Assembly (NCBI RefSeq): GCF_007280555.1
Contig: NZ_VKDB01000027.1
Span: 1 to 38,292, forward strand
Source of the DNA: Deinococcus detaillensis
GTDB lineage: Bacteria > Deinococcota > Deinococci > Deinococcales > Deinococcaceae
Reading direction: 5' to 3'
DNA: 38,292 nucleotides
Shown here in pieces: positions 33,601 to 38,292 of this stretch. The notes under the pieces were generated by a model that had not been told where the DNA came from, searched no databases, and saw only the letters and a list, made by a program, of their open reading frames with translations. Numbering within the stretch: position 1 is the first letter of the stretch; every line of letters begins with the position of its first letter. The position numbers and the translations under genes were made by a program.

Positions 33601-36600
33601 GGTACTTGTCAACCGCTTTTTGATACCCGGCTGAACTCTTTTCCAGCCCTTTGGTGTTGAGCGTGAAAGTGTCCTCGGCTTGCTTCAGGCGGGCCGTGAG
33701 GGTGTCCTGTAAGGTGGCGACGGCGGCTTTACCGCCCACACCGCTGTAATCGAAGTTCTCGGCGTTGCTCTTGCTTTTACTCTTGCTGGCTGGAGCCGCC
33801 GTGGTGTTTTCGGAAGCAGCGCTGTCGGACGCCGCGACGCCGGTATACCTAATGGCAAATGGCTCCACCGCTTTATCGCTGCCGGCGCGGTAGCCCATTG
33901 CATGAATGTGGGCATTGTTCGGCCCCAGATCGGCATGAGCCAGTGAGCCGGTTTGCCCGACCTTGGCAATGAGCTGGCCCTGCTGGACAAGCAGCTTGCC
34001 GCCCGCCTTTTTGATAGCGCCCTCTATGCCATCGGCGTACTTGTCAAGGTGTCCTAAAAGGAGTTTGTTGCCCGCTGCGTCGATCAGCTCAGCGATATGC
34101 CCGGTGGTGTCACTCCAGCGGGTTGTCAGGTAGCCAGTGAACGGGGCAAGAACATCGGTGCCAGTCTTGGCAAACAGGTCTTCGCCGTTGTGGATTTTGC
34201 CGCCAAAATACTTGCCGCCAAACGGTGTGCCGGTACGTGTGCCGCCACCCAGTCCCAACATGGTTGCGAGTTGCTCACGGCCTTGAATGGTCTCTTGCCC
34301 GCGCTGCGCCGTATCGTTCTGGCTCGGCCCGTAAGTCGGCGCGTTCCGATCATCCTGCCGTCCCCTGGCGTCGGCAGCGTTCTGCTTTGCCCGTGCTACC
34401 GCGTCATCGGCAAAGTTGCCCTTGCCGATGTGCAGCAAGTCACGCGCCCAGTCGGGGATGTAGCCCTTGACCTTCTCAATGGCATTGGACACGCTTTCAC
34501 CCAGCCGCGCCGCCAGATCAGCAGTCCCGGCCACGATCCCGTCGCGGATGTTCAAGCCAATCTGCTTTGCCTTGTTAAACGCATTAGTGGCCAGCGTCTT
34601 GAGCGCGGCCCAAACCTTTTCAAGCGCACCATCAATGACCTTGCCGGTACGTGCCCACATTTCCGAGAACGTGTCCGCCGCGCCCTGATAATCGCCGCTG
34701 ATGAGCTGTGAAATGGCTTGAAAGGTGCTGCCGAAGCGGTCAAGCCAGCCAGCCAGAATGCGGAAGGTGGCCGTGACAGCAGCGCCCAAGGCGGGTGCGA
34801 GCGCGTCCCAGATGGGTTTAAGAACATGCTCCCAGAGCTGTGCAATCAGGTTGAATGCGCCTTCGATGAACCGCGCCGCACCCTGAATCACGCCGGGTAT
34901 TTCTGTCCAGACGCGCTTAACGAGGGGGGCCATGCGCTCAAAGATTGGGACGAGCACGCTCTGATAAGTGCCTTGGATAGCGCTCCAAGCAGCCTGAATC
35001 ATGCTGCGCGTTTTGCTCACGGCGGCTTCAGCGGACTTCCCCTGCTCTGCAAACGGCGCAAACAGCACCTGAGAAATCTTCAGGCTCAGATTCTTGAACA
35101 GGCCATCAATCCCACCGCTCTCGAAAAGGCTTTTGACCTTCCCCAGATTGACGTTTACTTGAGCCAGCAAGTCCTTTAAGCCCAGCTTCTCAGTGATGTA
35201 CTCGCCCGCCTGACCGCCCAACTGCTTGAGCACGTCAGTGGTGTTCGACCACATGCCCAGCAGCGTTTTGCTCTGGGCTTCCATGCCGCCGCCGAATTTC
35301 TTTTGCAAGCCTTCAAGGATGGCGGGAATGGCCACCGCCGAGCTGATGGCTCCGTTCTCTGCCATCTTCATGGCCTCGGGGATGCTCACCCCGATCTTGT
35401 CGGCCAGCAGCTTCCAAGCCGGAATGCCGCGCTCGGCAAGCTGATTGACTTCCTGCGCCATGACCTTGCCCTTGGCGAACATCTGCCCAATGGCCAGCGT
35501 CACGCCATCCAGCATGTCCTTTCCGCCGCCGAGGGAACCGACCGCGTTGCCCACTGCGGTCAGAACCGGGATGATGTCTTTCGCGTCAAAGCCGTAAGCC
35601 AGCAGGCGGCGGGAGCTGTCCCGCAGGCCCACCAACTCAAACGGTGTACGGGCTGCAAAGTCGGCAAGTTCGGCCAGGAACGCTTTTGCCTTCTCTCCGC
35701 TGCCTAGCATGGTCGTGAAGGCCACCTGAGCCTGCTCCATATCTCCCGCGAGGCGGATCAGGCCCAGTCCGCTTCCGACGATCCGCTGAACGCCCTGCGC
35801 GACCTGCTGCAAGATTCCCAGCCCGGCGTTCAGAGACACGACACTGGCTTGGAGGCGACTGAAGCCCCCGGCACTGCTGTCCGCCTCGCCGCGCAGCATG
35901 GCCAGCGCCCGCGCCGCAATCTGGGCAGCCAGCCCGGTGTTCTTTTCCGCGTCGGTCAGGCGCTTGAGACCCGCGTCTGCACCGGCGATGATGGCCGCCA
36001 GACGCTGAGCCTCGGCGCTGCCCGCCGCAAAGCCCTGCGCCATGAGCAGCGCTGCCGCCCGCACCGCTTCAAGCTGGGTGCGTGACTGTGCGCCCGCCGT
36101 GCCCGCGCCTTTGAGCTTCTTCTCAAGGTCTTCAATGCCGCGCCCGTTGATCTGATTGATGGAGCGCTGAGCGTCCGCGATGATCTGAGCAAGCCGCTGG
36201 GCTTCCACACTGCCCGCTGCAAACCGGCCCGCCATGCCCTGCGCGGCGGTGATGACGCCTTCAAGCCGGGTCTTGGCTCCGGCGGCATTGGCGTCCACTC
36301 CAGCGAGCTGCTGGCTGAGTGTGCGGATATTGGCGGCATCGATGCGGCTCAGGGAGGCCGTGATCGTGGCGGCGGCCTGGCTGAGCTTAATGGCCTCGGC
36401 ACTGCCAGCCGCGTACCCGGCGGCGAGGGTCTGAATCATGTTGCGCGTGGCCAGGAGTTGCGCCCGTTGGGACTCGCTGGCCGAGCCGGTAGCCTTTATG
36501 TCAGAGTTAAGCTGATTAACTAGACCGGACAGCGTTTTGACGTCTGCGCCGCCTGCAACCTCGGCGTGGATATCAATCAATATGCGGTCAGCGTTGGAGG

Positions 36601-36604
36601 CCAT
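27635..36604 (-). CDS. Tape measure protein with M23 peptidase domain and repeats
   Basis: A 2989-aa protein that sets tail length and is ejected into the host envelope. Residues about 1-270 are Ala/Gln-rich helices with repeats (YAAGSAEAIKLSQAAATI, FAAGSVEAQRLAQIIADA, FAAGSAEAQRLAAIIAGA). The conserved tape-measure domain is at about 285-420 (GDMEQAQVAFTTMLGSGEKA, LRDSSRRLLAYGFDAKDIIP, GQMFAKGKVMAQEVNQLAERG). Hydrophobic helices follow to about 760. A peptidase M23 domain lies at about 795-915 with zinc ligands His805 and Asp809 and His899-x-His901, all present, so it can cut peptidoglycan cross-links during entry. Then come three 79-aa repeats, long coiled coils, and 89-aa repeats. Length implies a tail of roughly 450 nm (about 0.15 nm per residue) if not processed. 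ATG 36604 has only a weak GAAG site. Confidence 0.95.
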   Translation of the reverse strand: MASNADRILIDIHAEVAGGADVKTLSGLVNQLNSDIKATGSASESQRAQLLATRNMIQTLAAGYAAGSAEAIKLSQAAATITASLSRIDAANIRTLSQQLAGVDANAAGAKTRLEGVITAAQGMAGRFAAGSVEAQRLAQIIADAQRSINQINGRGIEDLEKKLKGAGTAGAQSRTQLEAVRAAALLMAQGFAAGSAEAQRLAAIIAGADAGLKRLTDAEKNTGLAAQIAARALAMLRGEADSSAGGFSRLQASVVSLNAGLGILQQVAQGVQRIVGSGLGLIRLAGDMEQAQVAFTTMLGSGEKAKAFLAELADFAARTPFELVGLRDSSRRLLAYGFDAKDIIPVLTAVGNAVGSLGGGKDMLDGVTLAIGQMFAKGKVMAQEVNQLAERGIPAWKLLADKIGVSIPEAMKMAENGAISSAVAIPAILEGLQKKFGGGMEAQSKTLLGMWSNTTDVLKQLGGQAGEYITEKLGLKDLLAQVNVNLGKVKSLFESGGIDGLFKNLSLKISQVLFAPFAEQGKSAEAAVSKTRSMIQAAWSAIQGTYQSVLVPIFERMAPLVKRVWTEIPGVIQGAARFIEGAFNLIAQLWEHVLKPIWDALAPALGAAVTATFRILAGWLDRFGSTFQAISQLISGDYQGAADTFSEMWARTGKVIDGALEKVWAALKTLATNAFNKAKQIGLNIRDGIVAGTADLAARLGESVSNAIEKVKGYIPDWARDLLHIGKGNFADDAVARAKQNAADARGRQDDRNAPTYGPSQNDTAQRGQETIQGREQLATMLGLGGGTRTGTPFGGKYFGGKIHNGEDLFAKTGTDVLAPFTGYLTTRWSDTTGHIAELIDAAGNKLLLGHLDKYADGIEGAIKKAGGKLLVQQGQLIAKVGQTGSLAHADLGPNNAHIHAMGYRAGSDKAVEPFAIRYTGVAASDSAASENTTAAPASKSKSKSNAENFDYSGVGGKAAVATLQDTLTARLKQAEDTFTLNTKGLEKSSAGYQKAVDKYLATLNNVQSLAFSAAGKLPEADANRSDLAGIVKSTADKISGLAKSGGAVEALKKQIEDAKAVFGLYTKETPGYDKALDAYLAVLRKAATESQKLGKAMPAGDKKNALSSLFASTSSEIEGLSKKNGLADSFKRQLEDARAAFQLVSEDAPGYQKAVQTYISALGKVQAAAKQALPGTKDRTQKNALSDLVASTRSEIDGLRAAGTDADKIAEIVRQKSEGRAQSEANTAKQSLATAERSYALALQAAGESADAKLKVQQNEGAALEAAQEGQARKSYQLAKVQAANSLSVALDAAAKGKPALREAAEQLARQQNTLALQAAQDARDNALSSASDTQAQLLTQAEKTQKTSSDAQLRQTLELQASLRGVKKEALTQQLSDAVTQRDADLKNAEGNLNEQLHIEQSGGAKVLAFQRQLAEVQRNEASRALVEKARIQKLANATTYAGNSTGLSAANAAVDSTTAEGKTNLQTAYLASLDGFGRAAAQRLKDVTAKIQAQENQVADQLFKDREAQVKTITDTVNGLFSGGGTIDQQAQGRSDALGLLAGALRGLLGVTADQASMSELSDVPTLLTKLAAAGVDLSGVDFDSLEKLGQLFQNLTSNADQFLPVDQAKQFAAALRDLGGAAADVQLGLGDKKLSPTILSAYTALSSGDQASLQAVDTELAKIDPEKYPSLAALGQKVQQAIVKGVQDGAALTIEGQKGVVQQQLTQLDQNKDGMSAETYLSRRKDLLEQSEALDYAAEQHRLDSAGASFQAYENAEAAHLRRLRGLNDDYSAGVLKADLDAARAHQQALSDLELQALEGRHARLEINEEDYINQRATRQLALAQTAKENSISDAGGLYGDPAKVQAANDAFNASKLRVEGEQQAALGQLTLSNAKRTQDSLAGLEGASLAQRKAARLITEEEASRETERLQIDAIDREEKRAKAAADKAGDVGAWNEAGRVAETGRIGAKAQGTSERDNIAVQRQQATEDALSKLEQAGADQRHALKLSDDLTYSQQKEDIQLTSIERQRKAAVKAAGVDKDLIKTANTEAEAQRTALTSQGESEREQIRLQRRYATEDALAKLEQTAADRRHILGLSSDVEYSQEKETFQLAAIERQHKRALTVAGVDIDLKKTADLEAEAASTQITTQGEEERRLIRLNLRRAAEDAVTALTTAQEEARHKAGTVGEREYLESSLQARRDAAQRAYDRAVEDAKGNADKLIAARLALKTALIQIDSDGVEAGISLANKEAAYKVKAAQRRATQGNGLDFGANAELQGALIDQISEYRTQLVGGALDNEKYRATVEALEAAEDALRAAREAQINTFERYAKQAVPMVTAAMSSLGGMTAEVAGQWGSDLSSMVDDVANFAKSLSKGDYVAAAIQALTSIFTFFSKRAEAFRAELKKTADYNKGFRFDNEGYGTRKVETYTTGILFWQTTHFKETIDEASKALALSFEGGIVSGAENGFKAALATGSKDSFTKSIYDGLKEVAFKGLVDGFLNSAPVIAVFGPLVGKLMEAFKSGNKDMIATAVADFKSGVASLQPEIDGLLEVGKIVDDALTTPAEKARKAAEKARGIASQQLGIEQASLDIRKNAQLINGEDAAREQLALAKRTNAAAMEEVLSKEGLTQEQIALIRNEYRLKDVAAETEKENTLRAIRQKNVADRSNNDSTALGLQQRAKLISEADFHTQSRELALRQADEEQAAALENTALTNEQREILLRQFSLRRQGIEQDYLDWEAAAAKRAAEIERGIRLQALSNQDSLADAEHSLALASASTDEERRRIDSAYNADRLARTIERIALEREADLSNTELTAAQRSSINARYDTAERAARLTAQAAEVQAAQQLTQQREQTAQSWRSSFLSGVQAFLNGDSPLDAMYKGVRDRISQAIQDGFIVKRILSQLDPLFSQLDAALSKGLDAGSIIQQIGAALPGLSVQIGGELGPLLGVLNSAIPDLTKAVNGNTAAVKEISYTQTTIYESGQRGGMESGLRARFARFA
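30110..30960 (-). repeat. 89-residue tandem repeats in the tape measure gene
   Basis: At least three successive units of about 267 bp (89 codons). The motif A-T-E-D-A-L-x-K-L-E-Q-x-x-A-D-x-R-H recurs after exactly 89 residues, and YSQQKEDIQL matches YSQEKETFQL at the same distance. Units are helical and charged (coiled coil). They probably arose by in-frame duplication that lengthened the tail. Confidence 0.8.
32990..33697 (-). repeat. 79-residue tandem repeats after the M23 domain
   Basis: Three units at residues about 970-1049, 1050-1128 and 1129-1205, each with an L-K-x-Q-x-E-D-A-x-x-x-F start, a P/A-G-Y-x-K-A-x-x-x-Y centre at residues 993, 1073 and 1152, and an S-x-x-x-I-x-G-L end. The third is the closest to the second (NALS(S/D)L(F/V)AST(S/R)SEI(E/D)GL). 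Confidence 0.8.
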
Positions 36605-36623
36605 GCTTCAAGATTGGCGGGCA

Positions 36624-36634
36624 GGGTGACACCC
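36624..36634. promoter_or_regulatory. Palindrome GGGTGTCACCC upstream of the tape measure gene
   Basis: An 11-bp palindrome centred on one base lies 19 nt before the tape measure ATG and just after a terminator. The same 11-mer lies 19 nt before the chaperone ATG (37717-37727). The repeat of sequence and spacing suggests a common regulatory or promoter element of this phage. Confidence 0.55.
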
Positions 36635-36640
36635 GGCAGG

Positions 36641-36666
36641 CAAGGAAAACCCCGCCGAAGCGGGGT
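36641..36666 (-). terminator. Terminator of the secreted-protein gene
   Basis: On the minus strand ACCCCGC (36666-36660) pairs with GCGGGGT (36655-36649) around a TTCG tetraloop, followed by TTTCCTT. It lies 8 nt after the stop of the gene to its right and would separate that gene from the tape measure unless read through. Confidence 0.85.
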
Positions 36667-36673
36667 GAGGTTT

Positions 36674-37051
36674 TTACTTGGAGGTGATGGACACCATGCA
36701 GATTCTTGTTTTGCCCCGCTCGTATTCATCGAAATAGACATCAACAAATACTGGCGGCTTTGCTTTGTTGTAATAATTAAGTCTACGGTAGCCATTGCCA
36801 AGGTCTTTTTCGCTCCCTCTTGACCACTCCGGCGCGAAGAGTCCCGTGTCAATCATGGTCAGCGGCAGCGGCAATTCCCACTTGCCGACCAGTGCAAGCT
36901 TCACCGTGTCGTTATAACTGCTGAAGCTTGCGGGCAAGCTTAAGTAGCGCTCGCAGACGCTGGGCGCATCAGTCTTATAGGCGTCAAGGGCGGGAGATTG
37001 CTGGGCGAAGGCCGTACCGGAGAGCAGTAAAAGAAGCATGACTTTTTTCAT
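36674..37051 (-). CDS. Secreted protein, cargo gene inside the tail operon
   Basis: A 125-aa protein from ATG 37051 (MKKVMLLLLLSGTAFAQQ), with a clean signal peptide and cleavage after AFA. GTG 37060 is an alternative start. The mature part has two cysteines (PSVCERYLSL, KTRICMVSITSK) that could form one disulphide, and motifs LALVGKWELPLPLTMIDTG and YYNKAKPPVFVDVYFDEYERG. No family is recognised. A -10 box at leaderless distance upstream and a strong terminator downstream make it an independent unit inserted between the chaperone and the tape measure genes, the usual form of a phage moron expressed in lysogens. Confidence 0.65.
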   Translation of the reverse strand: MKKVMLLLLLSGTAFAQQSPALDAYKTDAPSVCERYLSLPASFSSYNDTVKLALVGKWELPLPLTMIDTGLFAPEWSRGSEKDLGNGYRRLNYYNKAKPPVFVDVYFDEYERGKTRICMVSITSK

Positions 37052-37058
37052 GCCCTGC

Positions 37059-37064
37059 ACTTTA
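37059..37064 (-). promoter_or_regulatory. Leaderless-type -10 element of the secreted-protein gene
   Basis: TAAAGT on the minus strand ends 7 nt before ATG 37051. It overlaps the end of the chaperone extension frame (stop 37067-37069). No clear -35. Confidence 0.45.
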
Positions 37065-37066
37065 TC

Positions 37067-37262
37067 TCACTCGGATTGACTTTTCGTCTTCTCCTGATAC
37101 TGCCGCTCGCCTTCCACTGCGTTCGCCCAGAGCATGATCGCCGTGTCGAACGCCAGCAGCTCGTGAGGCTCAGCCCCGTTGATCATCAGCAGCGTATGGG
37201 GGCGGCAGCTGTAGGACTTAGCCAGCGCGTGGAGGCTTACCGCGTGCCTTGTCAGGAAACTG
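37067..37262 (-). CDS. Tail assembly chaperone extension, reached by +1 (or -2) frameshift
   Basis: An open frame without its own start, overlapping the end of the chaperone gene, one base ahead of it. It encodes SLHALAKSYSCRPHTLLMIN followed by AEPHELLAFDTAIMLWANAV and a charged end QYQEKTKSQSE, then TGA at 37067-37069. Siphoviruses encode two tail chaperone forms (G and G-T in lambda) from such overlaps just before the tape measure gene, most by -1 and some by +1 or -2 shifts. The shift point must lie between about 37222 and 37262; CCT CCA at 37230-37235 and TTT CCT at 37254-37259 are candidates. Sequencing error or gene decay would give the same picture. Confidence 0.6.
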
Positions 37263-37697
37263 CTCGGCGACTTGCACCACCGCCATTGCCGGGGCGCTGA
37301 ACTCCTGCACCGCTTCCAGCAGCATGGTCAAATCTGGCCCCAAACCGTAATCGGGTTCCTCTAGGCTGCCGCCGTACAGCTCCACAAGCGCTTCCAGCTT
37401 CGGCTCAATCAGTGCGGCCCTCAGTAACTTTTCCTGAAGCTGAATGCTGGTTTCCATCATTTGCTCACGGCTCATGGCTGGGGCTTGACCGTCTACGGAT
37501 TCAATGGCTGCCGCGCTCTCTTTGGCGTACTCGCTGGCTGCCGTGAGCAGGGCGGGCGTGCTCATGACGTGCCGGGCGGCGTCCATCGTGTACGCCTCGA
37601 TGTTCAGCTTTTTGATGATGACTTCGACGCCGGTGGAGAGTTCAACGGTTTTGGTGAAGCCTTTGAGCTTCAGCGCGGGGTGGGGGCTGCTGGTCAT
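37218..37697 (-). CDS. Phage tail assembly chaperone (G-like)
   Basis: A 159-aa protein from ATG 37697 (MTSSPHPALKLKGFTKTVEL); the frame is open to 37772 but the upstream part crosses a terminator and a palindrome. The body is helical (SREQMMETSIQLQEKLLRAALIEP, LEALVELYGGSLEEPDYGLGPDLTML) and lacks membrane segments. Position between the tail tube and tape measure genes, size, and the overlapping second frame identify it as the short tail chaperone that coats the tape measure protein before tube assembly. No good Shine-Dalgarno site precedes the ATG. Sequence similarity to a named family is not evident to me. Confidence 0.65.
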   Translation of the reverse strand: MTSSPHPALKLKGFTKTVELSTGVEVIIKKLNIEAYTMDAARHVMSTPALLTAASEYAKESAAAIESVDGQAPAMSREQMMETSIQLQEKLLRAALIEPKLEALVELYGGSLEEPDYGLGPDLTMLLEAVQEFSAPAMAVVQVAEQFPDKARGKPPRAG

Positions 37698-37716
37698 GGT
37701 GTCAGTGTCGTGGGGC

Positions 37717-37727
37717 GGGTGACACCC
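37717..37727. promoter_or_regulatory. Palindrome GGGTGTCACCC upstream of the chaperone gene
   Basis: Second copy of the 11-mer found before the tape measure gene, also 19 nt before the ATG and also directly after a terminator hairpin with a TTTCCTT tail. Confidence 0.55.
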
Positions 37728-37730
37728 CAA

Positions 37731-37762
37731 AGGAAACGCGCCCAGCAGTGAGGCCGGGCGCG
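37731..37762 (-). terminator. Terminator after the tail tube gene
   Basis: On the minus strand CGCGCCC (37762-37756) pairs with GGGCGCG (37743-37737) around a 12-nt loop and is followed by TTTCCTTT. It lies 20 nt after the tail-tube stop, where many phages reduce readthrough so that the abundant tube protein exceeds the later genes. Confidence 0.65.
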
Positions 37763-37781
37763 AGGTGGGCAAGCGTGAGGT

Positions 37782-38201
37782 TTAGCCGGGGAGATTCCAC
37801 TCGAAAGTGGGATTGCCATTATTCAAAATGGCTTTGATGTCAATGGGAACCACGATTCGCCCCAAGCCACCATCGGGCACAAAGGTACTCACGCGGCTGT
37901 GCGGGAACTTAACGCTCAGCTCCTTCGTGCCGATCTTGAAGCCCGCTTCCAGCACCGCGTCCGTTCCAGCCTCGTAAGCGTCCCGCATGGCGTCGGGGAT
38001 AGTGGCCGCGCCCAGACGGATGTTGACCATGGCAGAGAGTGCCCCGCTGCGGCTCCAGCCCACCGCGTACAGGTTGTTCGTCGGGTCGAGTCCCTGCGCG
38101 GCGTCCTCGGCTTCCATTGGCTGCGTGATCGTGATGGTCGCCTCGGTGGGCTTGACCGTGCCGGCAGCGTACTTCACGAAGAAGTTCATGAACTTTGGGC
38201 T
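37782..38201 (-). pseudogene. Phage tail tube-like protein, 5' end cut by IS3 element
   Basis: The frame from ATG 38189 gives 135 aa (MNFFVKYAAGTVKPTEATIT), but it stays open upstream as SPKF up to the inferred IS end at 38202 and then runs into IS sequence. There is no Shine-Dalgarno site before ATG 38189, so the true start was probably lost. Motifs TITQPMEAEDAAQGLDPTNN, VGWSRSGALSAMVNIRLGAA and a beta-rich end (GRIVVPIDIKAILNNGNPTFEWNLPG), position before the chaperone, and a following terminator suit a major tail tube protein. Specific family not confirmed. Confidence 0.6.
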
Positions 38202-38292
38202 TGCCCCGATTTTGCGTAGTTGAGGTTAAGCGGCTGTAGATTGGCGTTCGAAGTCGGCGGGTGTCAAGTAGCCTAGAGACGAGTGGCGGCGC
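38202..38292 (-). mobile_element. IS3-family insertion sequence, right end (partial)
   Basis: The orfB-proximal end of an IS3 element enters from the right edge. The inferred terminal repeat starts TGCCCCGATTTTGCGTAG at 38202, comparable with the left-end TGTCCGCCCACTTGCGAG (shared TTGCG core and purine-rich end). Boundary accuracy is a few bases. Confidence 0.65.
38226..38292 (-). CDS. IS3-family transposase OrfB, C-terminal 21 residues
   Basis: The minus strand encodes RRHSSLGYLTPADFERQSTAA and a TAA stop at 38226-38228. R-x-H-S-S-L-G-Y-x-T-P-x-(E/D)-F is the C-terminal signature of IS3-family OrfB transposases, which carry the DDE catalytic domain. The rest lies beyond the window. Confidence 0.85.
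   Translation of the reverse strand, partial: RRHSSLGYLTPADFERQSTAA

Overview
The window looks like part, or nearly all, of an accessory replicon of a Deinococcus-type bacterium. The reasons are high G+C, several genes whose only visible signal is a TANNNT -10 box 6-7 nt before the ATG (a pattern typical of leaderless mRNAs in Deinococcus), TPR-GGDEF signalling proteins of the kind common in that genus, and a RepA initiator beside a set of 17-bp iterons. No rRNA, tRNA or CRISPR array was seen. Species assignment is inference.

Layout. Position 1-99 is the 5' end of an IS3-family element on the minus strand, inserted in a truncated transposase gene that itself interrupts a TPR-protein fragment. 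At 897-6661 lies a peptide-handling block: an ABC-transporter substrate-binding protein divergent from an apparent operon of prolyl oligopeptidase, RpiR/SIS regulator and acetamidase/formamidase. A cyclophilin lipoprotein (6801-7628) and a small membrane protein follow. The replicon core is repA (8244-9635, minus) with about ten direct iterons at 9762-10047, one inverted copy that builds a 16-bp perfect palindrome arm pair, and a stray iteron overlapping the repA stop codon. Next come a decayed IS3 orfA piece, an unknown 120-aa protein, and two convergent cyclic-di-GMP genes: a membrane GGDEF-GAF-HD-GYP protein and a TPR-GGDEF protein.

From about 15.8 kb to the right end the DNA is a siphovirus-like prophage piece, nearly all on the minus strand. 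Read in transcription order from the right: a tail-tube-like gene cut by the right-hand IS3 element, a tail assembly chaperone with an overlapping out-of-frame extension, a secreted-protein gene with its own promoter and terminator, a 2989-aa tape measure protein with an M23 peptidase domain, two tail-tip proteins, a 917-aa fibre, an OafA-type acyltransferase, a winged-helix-like protein, a plus-strand tyrosine integrase, and a lysis cassette (several small membrane proteins, a GH108 muramidase and two lipoproteins) coupled by 4-bp or short overlaps. No capsid, portal or terminase gene is present.

The two terminal IS3 pieces have compatible orientation (orfA start at the left edge, orfB end at the right edge, both minus). 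The window could therefore be a circle of roughly 39 kb closed through one IS copy, with the phage head region lost by IS-mediated deletion, or a contig broken at two IS copies. Either way the tail-tube gene is truncated, so the prophage is probably unable to make particles unless the missing part is elsewhere.
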